The notes: generated from the letters alone by a model not told the origin. Positions 1 to 9,365 are shown, counted from the first letter of the stretch. The stretch: DNA of 64,000 nucleotides from an uncultured Clostridia bacterium (GCA_937912025.1 CALDOZ010000010.1:24817-88816); one strand, 5' to 3'. Numbers and translations are program-made.

Positions 1-934
1 CGTTAAAGGTCAAAGTTTTGCAAAACGCGCGCTAGAAGTTGCCGTTGCCGGTGGACATAATATGCTAATGATGGGCCCTCCCGGTTCTGGTAAAACTATG
101 CTTGCTAAATGCATTCCTACCATTATGCCCGATATGAGTTTTGACGAAGCGCTTGAAACAACTAAAATTCATAGCGTTGCAGGACTTATTGGTAAAGAAG
201 AAGGTATTGTTTATCGCCGTCCGTTTATGACTCCGCACCATACCGCGTCAAGCGTATCTATTATAGGTGGCGGACCAAACGCAACTCCCGGTATTATTAG
301 TCTTGCAAATAACGGCGTATTGTTTTTAGATGAAATGCCTGAATATCCGCGCTCGGTGTTAGAATGTTTACGTCAACCTCTTGAAGATAGGGTTGTTACC
401 GTTTCAAGAGCGCGCGTATCGGTAGAATATCCTGCAAACTTTATTTTATGTGGAAGTATGAATCCTTGTCCTTGTGGAAATTACGGCTCTAAAGATAAAG
501 AGTGTAAGTGTTCGGCAAGTTCAATTTCAAAATATCGCGCTAAAATTTCAGGGCCTTTACTTGATAGAATAGACCTTCAAATAAACGTTGATAGCGTAAG
601 TTATACCGACCTTGTGTCAAACGGCGAGGAAGAAACTAGCGAAGTTGTAAGAGAGCGCGTTAATTGGGCGCGTAAAATTCAACGCGAACGTTTTAAGGAT
701 GAGAAAATTAATACCAACTCTGAAATGGGCGAAAAACACATTAAAAAATATTGTAAGTTGTCGCCTGAGTGTGAAGAGATATTAAAAACTTCGTTTATTT
801 CCTTAGGACTTTCGGCAAGAGCGCGTAGTAGAATTATAAAGGTAGCAAGAACTATTGCAGACCTTGATTTTTCAGATAATATATCAGAAAAGCATTTACT
901 TGAAGCAATAGGATATAGAAGTAACGAGGTTTAG
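1..934 (+). CDS. comM: ComM/YifB-family Mg-chelatase-like AAA+ ATPase (5' end missing)
   Basis: The gene enters from the left edge. The reading frame is open from base 2 and gives VKGQSFAKRALEVAVAGGHN before the Walker A motif GPPGSGKT, so the first ATG inside the window is internal. About 310 C-terminal residues of a roughly 500-residue family are visible. Walker B is GVLFLDEMPEY. A Cys-rich CPCGNYG stretch and the C-terminal Mg-chelatase domain (LSARARSRIIKVARTIADL) follow. ComM proteins are hexameric helicases that help branch migration during natural transformation. The next gene, dprA, starts 1 base after the stop, which is the usual neighbour in Clostridia. The N-terminal Lon-like domain lies outside the window. 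Confidence 0.93.
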   Translation, partial: VKGQSFAKRALEVAVAGGHNMLMMGPPGSGKTMLAKCIPTIMPDMSFDEALETTKIHSVAGLIGKEEGIVYRRPFMTPHHTASSVSIIGGGPNATPGIISLANNGVLFLDEMPEYPRSVLECLRQPLEDRVVTVSRARVSVEYPANFILCGSMNPCPCGNYGSKDKECKCSASSISKYRAKISGPLLDRIDLQINVDSVSYTDLVSNGEEETSEVVRERVNWARKIQRERFKDEKINTNSEMGEKHIKKYCKLSPECEEILKTSFISLGLSARARSRIIKVARTIADLDFSDNISEKHLLEAIGYRSNEV

Positions 935-935
935 T

Positions 936-2012
936 ATGAAAAATAATGAACTTGCTTTAATATTTTTAGATGGACTACTAAATCTTGATTATAAACATAA
1001 AAGAGCAATAATAAATTTATACGACGACGTATCTCAAATTTTTACAAATCCCGACGAGGCGTGTTACTATTTAAAAGAAAACATTTCAACGGCGTCCGCT
1101 AATACGTTCGTTTCGGCAATTCATAATAATTTTGTTGACGTTTTAGTTAAAAAATATCAAGAAAGGGGAATAACCGTTATAACGGAAGAAAGCGAAGGTT
1201 ATCCAACTGAACTTTATCCGCTTTCTTTTAGACCAATATGTTTATACGCGCTTGGTAACGTTAAACTTTTAAATTCTAATAAAAAGTTTTCAATAGTAGG
1301 CTCAAGAAAAACTGCGCCACATATATTAAAATTAACTGAAAGTATTGCAAGCGACTTATCTAAAAATGAAATAGTTATCGTTACGGGCGTAGCAAACGGC
1401 GGAGATAAGTCGGCTATAAAAGGCGCGCTCGAAAGCGGTAATATAATTTGCGTTTTAGCGTCTGGTCATGATTTTATTAAAAGTGAAGCTAATCGTGATA
1501 TTATTGAAAAAGTAATTGCAAGCGGTTTAGTTATAAGCGAATATCCACCAGAGGTTCCGCCTAAAAACTATCATTATCCAATTAGAAATAGAATAATCGC
1601 AGGGCTTTCTAGCGGTACTCTTATAGTAAGTGGAACGGTAACTAGCGGAGCAAGACACACCGCTGATTATGCTCTCGATTACGGCAAAGAAGTTTTTGCT
1701 TTTCCGTACGGAATAGGCGACTTAACTGGCGAACTTTGTAATAACTTAATTAAAGACGGCGCGCATTTAGTAGTCAACGTTAAAGACGTTAGCGAAGTTA
1801 TGGGTTACGCGCTTAACGAGAGTAAAAAGGTGCGACTAACTAAAGAAGAAAGTGAAGTTTATAACTTAATAATTGAAGGGGTTAAATCACCCGACCAACT
1901 ATCTATTAAATTAGATAAAAAAATTTACGAAGTCGTTCCAATTTTAACAACGTTAGAACTTAAAGGCGTTGTAGTAAAAAATAATTCAAACGAGTATACT
2001 GCAATTAAGTAG
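936..2012 (+). CDS. dprA: DNA-processing protein DprA
   Basis: A protein of 358 residues of the DprA/Smf family, which loads RecA on incoming single-stranded DNA. The Rossmann-like core is clear: SIVGSRKTAPH (near residue 118), LISEYPPE-like VISEYPPEVPP, RNRIIAGLSSGTLIVSG and the TSGARHTADYAL stretch. The C-terminal 55 residues look like the DprA winged helix. It departs from the family consensus: the usual G-L-A-x-G-I-D-x-x-A-H segment reads GVANGGDKSA without the His, and the usual FAVPG is FAFPYG. It starts 1 base after comM and is followed by topA. Assignment is secure; activity with these changes is not proven. Confidence 0.92.
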   Translation: MKNNELALIFLDGLLNLDYKHKRAIINLYDDVSQIFTNPDEACYYLKENISTASANTFVSAIHNNFVDVLVKKYQERGITVITEESEGYPTELYPLSFRPICLYALGNVKLLNSNKKFSIVGSRKTAPHILKLTESIASDLSKNEIVIVTGVANGGDKSAIKGALESGNIICVLASGHDFIKSEANRDIIEKVIASGLVISEYPPEVPPKNYHYPIRNRIIAGLSSGTLIVSGTVTSGARHTADYALDYGKEVFAFPYGIGDLTGELCNNLIKDGAHLVVNVKDVSEVMGYALNESKKVRLTKEESEVYNLIIEGVKSPDQLSIKLDKKIYEVVPILTTLELKGVVVKNNSNEYTAIK

Positions 2013-2039
2013 AAAATTGACTATAATATGGAGAATTAA

Positions 2040-4334
2040 ATGCAACTAATTATTGTAGAATCACCTAAAAAAGCAAAAACAATTGAGCGTTTTTTAGACG
2101 GAAAATATAAAGTTTTAGGTAGTGGTGGCCACGTTCGAGGCTTACCTGAAAAACGTTTTGGCGTAGACGTTGACGATAATTTTACACCAACTTACGTTAT
2201 AGAACCTAAACAAAAAAAACTTGTTGAAGAATTGAAAAAATATTCCGATAAAGCAGAACTTGTTTATCTTGCAACCGACCCTGATAGAGAAGGCGAAGCA
2301 ATTGCTTGGCATCTTTACGAAGTTTTAGGTATAAAAGGTAAAACTCACCGTATTAAATTTAACGAAATTAGCGAAAAGGCAGTTCGCGCCGCTATTAAAG
2401 AACCTTGTAAAATCGACTATAATTTAGTAGACAGTCAACAAGCAAGACGTATTTTAGATAGAATAGTGGGTTATAAACTTTCTCCTTTTGTTAGAACGAG
2501 AGTTAAAGACGGCGAATCTGCCGGTAGAGTTCAATCAGTTGCAGTAAGACTTGCCGTTGAACTTGAAAGAAAAATTTTAAATTTCGTTCCCGAAGAATAT
2601 TGGTTTATTACCGCTAAACTTAAAGCGCCTGATAATAAATCGGAATTAAAAGTTGTTTTAAACGATAAAAACGGTAAAAAATTCCGCCCGTCAAACGAAA
2701 GTGAAGCGTTGGCGGTTGAAAACGCTTGCAAAATAAATAATTTTATTGTTAAAGACGTTAAAAAGGGCGTGTCAAAATCGCACGCGTTACCGCCGTTTAC
2801 TACGTCAACAATGCAACAAGACGCGTCAAGTAAGTTAGGTCTTTCAGCGCCACAAGTAATGCAACTTGCTCAGCATTTATACGAAGGTATTGAAACTTCG
2901 CGCGGACATCTTGCGTTAGTTACTTATATTAGAACTGATAGTACTAGAATTTCTTCCGACGCGCAAAAAGAAGCGCTTAACTATATAGAAAAGAATTTTG
3001 GTAAAGAATACTGTCCTAATAAACCGAACGTGTATTCGACTAAAAAGAACGCTCAAGACGCGCACGAGGCAATTCGCCCGATAGATATTTCTATTACGCC
3101 TGAAAGCGTTAAAGATATTCTTGATAAAAACCATTATAAACTTTATAGATTGATATACGAAAGATATCTTGCTTCTCAAATGGCTGAAGCGCAATTTTAC
3201 TCAATGCAAATCTTAGTAAATGCAGGCGAGTACGGTTTTAAAGCAAGCGGTAAAAGCGTTAAGTTTAAAGGCTATACGGCAGTTTACGATTACGTTGCGG
3301 GTAAAACTGACGACGATATTGAAGTAAATAAACTTCTTCCAGATATGAATGCTGGCGACGAGTTGAAGTTGATTTTAACTGAAAAAAAAGGTAAAGACGG
3401 TAATCCGTCGCTTGAACAAAAATTTACCAAGCCACCCGTTCGCTATACCGACAGTACGCTTGTAAAAGCAATAGAAGAAAACGGTATTGGTAGACCGTCG
3501 ACTTACGCAACGATTATTGGAACTTTAACGAAACATAAATATATCGTTAGAGAAGGTAAGTATTTGAAGCCAACTCAAATTGCCTTTGACGCAACCGACT
3601 TACTCGTTAAATATTTTTCAGACGTTATGGACGTTGGTTTTACTGCTAAAATGGAAGATAAACTCGACTACGTTGCCGAAGGTAACGAAGATTGGAGAAC
3701 TACCGTTGCCGATTTTTATAAGCCGTTTATGGCTGAACTTAAAATTGCAATGAGCGATAACGGTGAACCTACCGATATTCCTTGCGATTATTGCGGTACT
3801 TTACTTATGAAAAAGCAAGGTAGATTTGGTGAGTTTTTAATTTGTCCTGAATGCAAAAAGACAAAAAACCCTAACGATAAAGTATCTAAAATTAAATGTC
3901 CTAATTGCGATGATTTTATGATAGAAAAAGACGGTAAGTTTGGTAAGTATTTATCGTGTGAAAAGTGCGGAATTAAAATGCAAGAAGGCGACACAATCGC
4001 AAAAGAGCGTTGCTCGTGCGGTTCGGTAATGATTGTAAAAACTGGTAAGTTTGGTAAGTATTGTAAATGTGCTAGTTGTAACGCAACAAAAAGCATCTCG
4101 GAACTTGTAGGAGTTTGTCCTATTTGCCATAAACCAGCGCAAAAAATGTTATCTAAAAAAGGTACGGTATATTACGGTTGTTCTGGATATCCAAGTTGTA
4201 ATTTTAGAAGTTGGGACGTTCCAACGGGTGAAATGTGTCCAACGTGCGGAAATTATCTCATTGAAAAAGACGGAAAAATTAAGTGTTCAGATAAAAAATG
4301 TAATTATACGGTAGAACTTAAGGAGAATAAGTAA
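2040..4334 (+). CDS. topA: DNA topoisomerase I
   Basis: A type IA topoisomerase of 764 residues, the normal length, which relaxes negative supercoils. The Toprim domain begins at the N terminus (IIVESPKKAKTIERFL, then LATDPDREGEAIAWHL with the metal-binding DxDxE pattern). The nucleophile Tyr is residue 296 in VTYIRTDSTRIS. GRPSTYATIIGTL is the conserved domain IV motif. The last 170 residues hold a series of Cys4 zinc ribbons (CDYCG...CPEC, CPNCDD...CEKC, CSCGS...CASC, CPIC, CPTCGN...CSDKKC). A GGAG ribosome site lies 7 bases before the ATG. It continues the comM-dprA operon and is followed 1 base later by hslV. Confidence 0.97.
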   Translation: MQLIIVESPKKAKTIERFLDGKYKVLGSGGHVRGLPEKRFGVDVDDNFTPTYVIEPKQKKLVEELKKYSDKAELVYLATDPDREGEAIAWHLYEVLGIKGKTHRIKFNEISEKAVRAAIKEPCKIDYNLVDSQQARRILDRIVGYKLSPFVRTRVKDGESAGRVQSVAVRLAVELERKILNFVPEEYWFITAKLKAPDNKSELKVVLNDKNGKKFRPSNESEALAVENACKINNFIVKDVKKGVSKSHALPPFTTSTMQQDASSKLGLSAPQVMQLAQHLYEGIETSRGHLALVTYIRTDSTRISSDAQKEALNYIEKNFGKEYCPNKPNVYSTKKNAQDAHEAIRPIDISITPESVKDILDKNHYKLYRLIYERYLASQMAEAQFYSMQILVNAGEYGFKASGKSVKFKGYTAVYDYVAGKTDDDIEVNKLLPDMNAGDELKLILTEKKGKDGNPSLEQKFTKPPVRYTDSTLVKAIEENGIGRPSTYATIIGTLTKHKYIVREGKYLKPTQIAFDATDLLVKYFSDVMDVGFTAKMEDKLDYVAEGNEDWRTTVADFYKPFMAELKIAMSDNGEPTDIPCDYCGTLLMKKQGRFGEFLICPECKKTKNPNDKVSKIKCPNCDDFMIEKDGKFGKYLSCEKCGIKMQEGDTIAKERCSCGSVMIVKTGKFGKYCKCASCNATKSISELVGVCPICHKPAQKMLSKKGTVYYGCSGYPSCNFRSWDVPTGEMCPTCGNYLIEKDGKIKCSDKKCNYTVELKENK

Positions 4335-4335
4335 T

Positions 4336-4875
4336 ATGAATATGGAATTTCGTGGTACTACTATTTGCGCCGTTAAGAAAAACGGTATGACGGCAATTGC
4401 CGGTGACGGTCAAGTAACTTTCGGTCAAAACGTAGTATTTAAAAATAACGCGGTAAAAGTTAGAAGAATTTACGGTGGAAACGTAGTAGTAGGATTTGCA
4501 GGCTCAGTTGCCGATGCGTTTTCTCTCACTGAAAGATTTGAAGAAATGCTCAATAAATTTTCAGGCAATTTAATGCGTAGCGCTGTTTCTCTTGCTGAAC
4601 TTTGGCGTGAAGATAAAGTTGGTAGAAAACTTGAAGCAATGATGATTTGCGCCGATAAAGATACTTTACTTATCGTATCAGGTAGCGGTGAAGTTATAGA
4701 GCCGGACGGTGGGGTATGCGCTATTGGTAGCGGTGGAAATTACGCGCTTGCCGCAGGTCTTGCGCTTTACAACGAAACTGATTATGAAGCCGACGTTATC
4801 GCTCAAAAAGCATTAAAAATAGCAAGTAGCATTTGCATTTTTACTAACGACAATATTATCGTTGAAAAAGTTTAA
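4336..4875 (+). CDS. hslV: ATP-dependent protease HslVU, peptidase subunit HslV
   Basis: A protein of 179 residues, the proteasome-like threonine protease that forms a double hexamer inside the HslU ATPase. GTTICAVKKNGMTAIAGDG is the family signature. The catalytic Thr follows a short leader (MNMEFRG), so cleavage or trimming of about 7 residues is expected before activity. GSGGNYALAAGLAL is the conserved C-terminal motif. AAGGAG at 4320-4325 supports the first ATG at 4336 over the one at 4342. hslU follows 12 bases after the stop, behind its own ribosome site. Confidence 0.96.
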   Translation: MNMEFRGTTICAVKKNGMTAIAGDGQVTFGQNVVFKNNAVKVRRIYGGNVVVGFAGSVADAFSLTERFEEMLNKFSGNLMRSAVSLAELWREDKVGRKLEAMMICADKDTLLIVSGSGEVIEPDGGVCAIGSGGNYALAAGLALYNETDYEADVIAQKALKIASSICIFTNDNIIVEKV

Positions 4876-4887
4876 GGGGGAACTAAT

Positions 4888-6195
4888 ATGAATTTATCTC
4901 CAAGAGAAATTGTTCAAGAACTTGATAAGTTTATTATAGGTCAAAATCCTGCTAAACGCGCGGTAGCAATTGCGCTTCGTAATAGGTATAGAAGAAGTCA
5001 ATTATCTCCAGCGTTAAGAGAAGAAATTACGCCTAAAAATATTATAATGAAAGGTCCAACAGGCGTTGGTAAAACTGAAATTGCCCGTAGACTTGCAAAA
5101 CTCGTTGGCGCTCCGTTTGTAAAAGTTGAAGCGACTAAATATACTGAAGTCGGATACGTTGGTAGAGACGTAGAGTCAATGATTCGCGACCTTGTTGAGT
5201 GTAGCGTTAGACTTGTTAAAGACGAGCAAATGAAAATTGTTGAAGCAAAAGCAACGGCAATAGCGGAAAAGAAAGTCGTTAAACTTTTAGTAGACGCTAA
5301 AATTAACGAAAAGGGTGAAACTCCACAAGAAGTTTTCGAACGTCAAATTTTAGACGATTATAGAGAAGGCAAACTTAACAAAACGTTAATTGAAATGCAA
5401 GTTGTTGACAAACCTAAACAACTTGATATTATGGCGGGCGTAGGTGCTGAAATTAATCTCGGCTCTATTTTTGGCGATATTATGCCTAAAAAGACAAAAA
5501 AGAGAAAAGTTACCGTTGAAGAAGCAACTAAAATTATAATTGCTGAAGAAAGCGATAAACTTATCGACGTTGAAGCGGTTAACACTGAAGGCGTGCGTAG
5601 AGCAGAGCAAGAAGGTATTATTTTTATCGACGAAATTGATAAAATTGCTTCAAAAGCAAATAAGGGCGGAGCGGACGTTTCAAGAGAAGGCGTTCAGCGT
5701 GATATACTTCCAATCGTTGAAGGTAGCACGGTTATGACAAAATACGGACCTATTAAAACGGATTATATTTTATTTATCGCGGCAGGAGCATTCCACGTTT
5801 CTAAGGTTGAAGATTTAATACCTGAACTTCAAGGTCGTTTTCCAATTAAAGTTGAACTTTCAAGTTTAACTAAAGATGATTTTATTAAAATTCTTACAAT
5901 GCCACAAAACGCAATTACGCTTCAGTATAAAACGTTATTGCTCGTTGATAATATCGACTTGAAATTTACAAGCGAAGCAATTGAGTATATTGCTGAAGTT
6001 GCCGTTGAAATGAATTTAACAAGCGAAGATATCGGCGCAAGACGTCTTCATACCGTTATGGAAAATTTACTTGAAGATATTTCCTTTAACGCAGGCGGAG
6101 ATATTCCTTTAACAACGGTTACTGTTGACGAAAAATACGTTCGTGAACATTTAAATTCAGATAGTCAACGCAATCTCAAAAAATATATACTTTAA
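4888..6195 (+). CDS. hslU: ATP-dependent protease HslVU, ATPase subunit HslU
   Basis: A Clp-family AAA+ unfoldase of 435 residues that feeds substrates to HslV. Walker A GPTGVGKT is at residues 56-63. Walker B is GIIFIDEIDKIA. The I domain lies between them, residues about 110-230. The ELQGRFPI arginine-finger segment and the RRLHTVMENLLEDISF sensor-2 segment are intact. The C terminus ends in YIL, as expected for the tail that docks into HslV. AAGGGGGAAC just upstream is the ribosome site. Length and motifs match the family fully. Confidence 0.97.
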   Translation: MNLSPREIVQELDKFIIGQNPAKRAVAIALRNRYRRSQLSPALREEITPKNIIMKGPTGVGKTEIARRLAKLVGAPFVKVEATKYTEVGYVGRDVESMIRDLVECSVRLVKDEQMKIVEAKATAIAEKKVVKLLVDAKINEKGETPQEVFERQILDDYREGKLNKTLIEMQVVDKPKQLDIMAGVGAEINLGSIFGDIMPKKTKKRKVTVEEATKIIIAEESDKLIDVEAVNTEGVRRAEQEGIIFIDEIDKIASKANKGGADVSREGVQRDILPIVEGSTVMTKYGPIKTDYILFIAAGAFHVSKVEDLIPELQGRFPIKVELSSLTKDDFIKILTMPQNAITLQYKTLLLVDNIDLKFTSEAIEYIAEVAVEMNLTSEDIGARRLHTVMENLLEDISFNAGGDIPLTTVTVDEKYVREHLNSDSQRNLKKYIL

Positions 6196-6204
6196 GGTGA
6201 AACT

Positions 6205-7449
6205 ATGATAAACATACCAAAAGGAACTAAAGACGTATTACCAAGTGAAAGTTATAAGTGGCACTATATAGAAAATACCGCTCGTGAAGTTGCGTCTATA
6301 TTTAATATTAAAGAAATAAGAACTCCTACTTTTGAGCATACAGAGTTATTTTTAAGGGGCGTTGGCGATACGACTGATATCGTTAACAAAGAAATGTATA
6401 CCTTCCTTGACAAAGGTAATAGAAGTATAACCTTAAAGCCTGAAGGAACGGCAGGCGTTGCTCGCGCCTTTATTGAAAACGGTTTATATAGTAGCGCTAT
6501 GCCACTTAAAACGTATTATATTACCCCCGTTTTTCGTTATGAAAGACCACAAGCGGGTAGACTTCGCGAACACCACCAATTTGGAGTAGAGTTTTACGGT
6601 TCAGATTGCGCTAACATTGACGCGGAAGTTATTTTAACCGCTTATACCTTACTTACTAAGTTGGGTTTACAAGTTGAGCTTAATATAAATAGTATGGGTT
6701 GTAAAACTTGTAGGGCGGAATACAATAAAGCGCTTAAAGAGTTTTTAAGCGACAATATTGACGATATGTGTCCTACTTGTAAAGATAGATACAATAAAAA
6801 CCCGCTTAGAATTTTAGACTGCAAAGAAGAAAATTGTAAAAAACTTACTTTAAACGCTCCTAAAATCGTTGATTACTTATGCGACGATTGTAAAAAGCAT
6901 TTTGAAGATTTACAAAACTGTCTTGCATCCGCTGGGCTTAGTTATAAAATCAATCCGTTTATCGTTCGCGGTCTTGATTACTATACCAAAACCGTATTTG
7001 AGTTTGTAACAAATGCCCTTGGTTCGCAAGGAACTGTATGTGGTGGCGGAAGATACGATGGGTTAATTGAGCAAATTGGCGGAAAGTCTATTCCTGGCGT
7101 TGGTTTTGGTATGGGGCTTGAAAGAGTTTTAATGTTAATGGAGGCTGTAAACGCCCCAATTCCACAAGATAAAGGCGTTAAAGTGTATTTTGCTACAATG
7201 GGCGAAAAGCCGTATTTAAAGGCGTTTGAAGTGGTTAACACGTTAAGAACTAAGGGTATAAGCGCTGAAATTGATCATATGTCAAGAAGTTTTAAAGCTC
7301 AATTTAAGTATGCGGACAAGATAAACGCCGAGTACGTTATTGCTATCGGCGACAACGAACTTGAAAAGGGTAGCGTTTCTCTTAAACGTATGAGTGACGG
7401 CGTAGAAACTGAAATTTTAATTAACGATATCGTAAATTACAATTTTTAA
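6205..7449 (+). CDS. hisS: Histidyl-tRNA synthetase
   Basis: A class II synthetase of 414 residues that charges tRNA-His. Motif 2 is FRYERPQAGRLREHHQFG, the histidine-specific loops are VRGLDYYTKTVFEF and GGGRYDGL, and motif 3 is GVGFGMGLERVL. The anticodon-binding domain is the last 95 residues. The middle region has an unusual number of Cys pairs (CKTC near residue 157, CPTCKD, CKEENCK, CDDCKK), as seen in some clostridial HisRS, and could bind a metal. It starts 9 bases after hslU behind AAGGTG and appears to be in the same transcript. Confidence 0.96.
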   Translation: MINIPKGTKDVLPSESYKWHYIENTAREVASIFNIKEIRTPTFEHTELFLRGVGDTTDIVNKEMYTFLDKGNRSITLKPEGTAGVARAFIENGLYSSAMPLKTYYITPVFRYERPQAGRLREHHQFGVEFYGSDCANIDAEVILTAYTLLTKLGLQVELNINSMGCKTCRAEYNKALKEFLSDNIDDMCPTCKDRYNKNPLRILDCKEENCKKLTLNAPKIVDYLCDDCKKHFEDLQNCLASAGLSYKINPFIVRGLDYYTKTVFEFVTNALGSQGTVCGGGRYDGLIEQIGGKSIPGVGFGMGLERVLMLMEAVNAPIPQDKGVKVYFATMGEKPYLKAFEVVNTLRTKGISAEIDHMSRSFKAQFKYADKINAEYVIAIGDNELEKGSVSLKRMSDGVETEILINDIVNYNF

Positions 7450-7496
7450 GTTATGAATAATTAAAAATATTTTAATAATAACTATTAGGAGGAAAT

Positions 7497-7823
7497 ATGA
7501 GTAATAACGTAGTAATTTTAAACTCTAATAATTTTGACGAGTTTATTTCAAATCAAGCAATTCCCGTATTAGTGGATTTTTGGGCTAATTGGTGTATGCC
7601 TTGTAAAATGCAAGCGCCAACGCTTGACGAGTTAGCAAACGATTTGCAAGGTAAAGCGGTTATTGCAAAAGTAAACGTAGACGAATGCGAAGATTTAGCA
7701 ATAAAATATAAAGTAAACGCTATTCCGTATCTTGCCGTGTTTAAAAATGGAAAATTTGTTGAAAATAAAGTAGGGTTATCAAGTAAAGAGCAGTTAAAAT
7801 CGTTGCTTGAAAAATATATGTAA
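7497..7823 (+). CDS. trxA: Thioredoxin
   Basis: A single thioredoxin fold of 108 residues with the redox pair C33 and C36. The active site is WCMPCK rather than the classical WCGPCK; a Met here should shift redox potential, but this is inference. The cis-Pro loop AIPYLAVFKNG is present. An AGGAGG site precedes the ATG. A 47-base gap separates it from hisS and a strong terminator follows at 7825, so it ends the housekeeping run. Cytoplasmic; no signal peptide. Confidence 0.94.
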   Translation: MSNNVVILNSNNFDEFISNQAIPVLVDFWANWCMPCKMQAPTLDELANDLQGKAVIAKVNVDECEDLAIKYKVNAIPYLAVFKNGKFVENKVGLSSKEQLKSLLEKYM

Positions 7824-7824
7824 A

Positions 7825-7856
7825 AAAAGACGGTGCTATCGTTAGCACCGTCTTTT
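7825..7856. terminator. Bidirectional intrinsic terminator between trxA and the lipid kinase gene
   Basis: A perfect stem AAAAGACGGTGCTA / TAGCACCGTCTTTT closes on the 4-base loop TCGT. The T run on one side and A run on the other let it end both trxA (+) and the convergent kinase gene (-). Its core CGGTGCTA/TAGCACCG recurs in the terminator at 63084. Confidence 0.92.
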
Positions 7857-7878
7857 ATCTTTTTGATTGAGTTTATTA

Positions 7879-8772
7879 TTAGTTTGGAATACCAAACTTA
7901 ATTGCTTTATTTAAAATTTCAACTTCAAATTCCTTACCTGAAACTATTTCGCCGTCAATACAAACGTCAAACTCTTTGTTAGAATAAACTTTTACTTTAG
8001 AAGAACGGCGATATTCCAAAAGTTTATTAATTCGCTTATTGTCTAAGTGTTCGCCTTTTTTATATACCCCTATAAGCGAAATTAAATTGAACACGTTTGT
8101 TGGTTTGACAAGACAAATTTCCATAAGACCGTCGTCAATAACGTAACGAGGCGCGCATTTATATTTACCGCCAACGTAAGCGCCGTTAGCGAGAGTACAT
8201 AATAAAAGTTTGCCGTTAGGGTTTAATATTTCGCCGTTAACTTCTACAGTAATGTCGTTAACAGTCGCTTTAAAAAGCGCCGCAATAATACCAAGAGTGT
8301 AGGCGTTTTGCGTTCTATTATTTTTGAGTTTATTGGCAACTTTACAAACGTACGCTTCAAAACCAAAGTTCGTTACGTTTAAAGAGTATAAATCGTTAAC
8401 CTTAATAACGTCTATCTCTTTATTTTTTGAATTTAAAAGTTTTTCTAAATTATTAAAACTGTTTATATCGCCAATAGATTTTACAAAATCGTTACCGCTA
8501 CCGCAAGGGTATAAAGATACGCTTGCATTATCGTAACCAACAACGCCGTTTACAACTTCATTAAGCGTTCCGTCGCCACCGCAAGCGTAGAAACGAACTT
8601 CACCCGAGTAGTTTTTTAAATACTCGCGTGTAAATTCAGTGGCATCGCGCTGGTGGTCAGTTTGGTGAATTTCAATATCGTAATTATTAATATACGATTT
8701 TAAATCTGTGCTTATTTTATCGTATGAATTTTTTATGCCTGCTTTAGGGTTAATAATAAAAACGTGTTTCAT
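7879..8772 (-). CDS. Diacylglycerol/lipid kinase, YegS/DagK (LCB5) family
   Basis: A lipid kinase of 297 residues. Family signatures are FIINPKAG at the N terminus, ACGGDGTLNEVVNGV (nucleotide-binding GGDGT) and PCGSGNDFVKSI. Members phosphorylate diacylglycerol or related lipids for phospholipid recycling. I chose the ATG at 8772 (MKHVFII) because it matches family N termini and because the minus-strand promoter at 8805-8833 would leave only about 11 bases of leader before the alternative ATG at 8787 (MDNFLMKHVF). Neither has a good ribosome site. It is the only - strand gene in the first 50 kb and converges on trxA. Confidence 0.88.
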   Translation of the reverse strand: MKHVFIINPKAGIKNSYDKISTDLKSYINNYDIEIHQTDHQRDATEFTREYLKNYSGEVRFYACGGDGTLNEVVNGVVGYDNASVSLYPCGSGNDFVKSIGDINSFNNLEKLLNSKNKEIDVIKVNDLYSLNVTNFGFEAYVCKVANKLKNNRTQNAYTLGIIAALFKATVNDITVEVNGEILNPNGKLLLCTLANGAYVGGKYKCAPRYVIDDGLMEICLVKPTNVFNLISLIGVYKKGEHLDNKRINKLLEYRRSSKVKVYSNKEFDVCIDGEIVSGKEFEVEILNKAIKFGIPN

Positions 8773-8804
8773 CAAAAAATTATCCATTGTACATTTTTAA
8801 GTAA

Positions 8805-8833
8805 ATTTTAACACTATAATAAATAATAGTCAA
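8805..8833 (-). promoter_or_regulatory. Sigma-A promoter for the lipid kinase gene
   Basis: Read on the - strand: TTGACT, 17 bases, TAAAAT, with TG one base before the -10 (TGTTAAAAT). The same extended -10 appears before several other genes here. It is divergent from the PerR-like promoter. Confidence 0.75.
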
Positions 8834-8861
8834 ATATTATTAAAAATTTTTTTAAAAACTC

Positions 8862-8890
8862 TTGACAAAAAATTTTTTTTAGTTTATTAT
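8862..8890 (+). promoter_or_regulatory. Sigma-A promoter for the PerR-like/rubrerythrin operon
   Basis: A consensus TTGACA at 8862-8867 and TATTAT at 8885-8890 with a 17-base spacer. The Fur-type box lies just after the -10, over the expected start site, so binding would block transcription. Confidence 0.85.
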
Positions 8891-8898
8891 TTTGTTAA

Positions 8899-8913
8899 TG
8901 AGAATGATTATCA
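8899..8913 (+). promoter_or_regulatory. Fur/PerR-type operator
   Basis: TGAGAATGATTATCA matches the 7-1-7 Fur consensus TGATAATNATTATCA at all fixed positions but one. It overlaps the likely start site of the regulator gene, implying autoregulation and co-control of rubrerythrin. The right half ends TCA (Fur-like) and not TAA (PerR-like). Confidence 0.8.
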
Positions 8914-8940
8914 TTAGCAATAAAGATAAAGGAGGGTAAA

Positions 8941-9342
8941 ATGCGTAAAACGCTACAAAAAGAAGCAGTGCTAAAAGCAGTGCTTGAAAGTTGTGATCAT
9001 CCTAATGCCGAGGCTGTATATATAAGAAGTAAAGCATATTATCCATCAATATCATTTGCTACGGTGTATAGAGCGCTTACAAGCCTCTCAAACGAAGGTA
9101 AAATTTTAAAAATCTCTTGTCCTATGGGTGATAGGTTTGATAAAACTTTACATCCTCACGTTCACCTTAAGTGTTCGTGTTGTGGGGGAGTTAGCGATTT
9201 ATTAGGTGTTAACGTTTTTGACGTTAAAAATGCAATAGAAACGTACAATGAAATTAAAATTGAGAAAATTGATTTTTTAGTTACGGGCGTGTGCAGGCAA
9301 TGTAATAGTAATTTAAGCGAAAATTTCGCTAAATATAAATAA
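8941..9342 (+). CDS. Fur-family regulator, PerR-like
   Basis: A protein of 133 residues with an N-terminal winged helix (ATVYRALTSLSNEG) and a C-terminal metal-binding dimer domain. Zinc-site Cys pairs are C78/C81 and C118/C121. RFD (D67), HPHVH (H71, H73, H75) and D86 in the VSDL segment line up with the PerR metal site, where an Asp in RFD marks peroxide sensors and a Glu marks Fur. H20 in CDHPNAE is the remaining ligand candidate. The next gene is rubrerythrin, which fits peroxide control. GGAGGG precedes the ATG. PerR is the best guess; Fur remains possible given the box sequence. Confidence 0.85.
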   Translation: MRKTLQKEAVLKAVLESCDHPNAEAVYIRSKAYYPSISFATVYRALTSLSNEGKILKISCPMGDRFDKTLHPHVHLKCSCCGGVSDLLGVNVFDVKNAIETYNEIKIEKIDFLVTGVCRQCNSNLSENFAKYK

Positions 9343-9365
9343 ATTAACACTAAAGGAGAAATATT

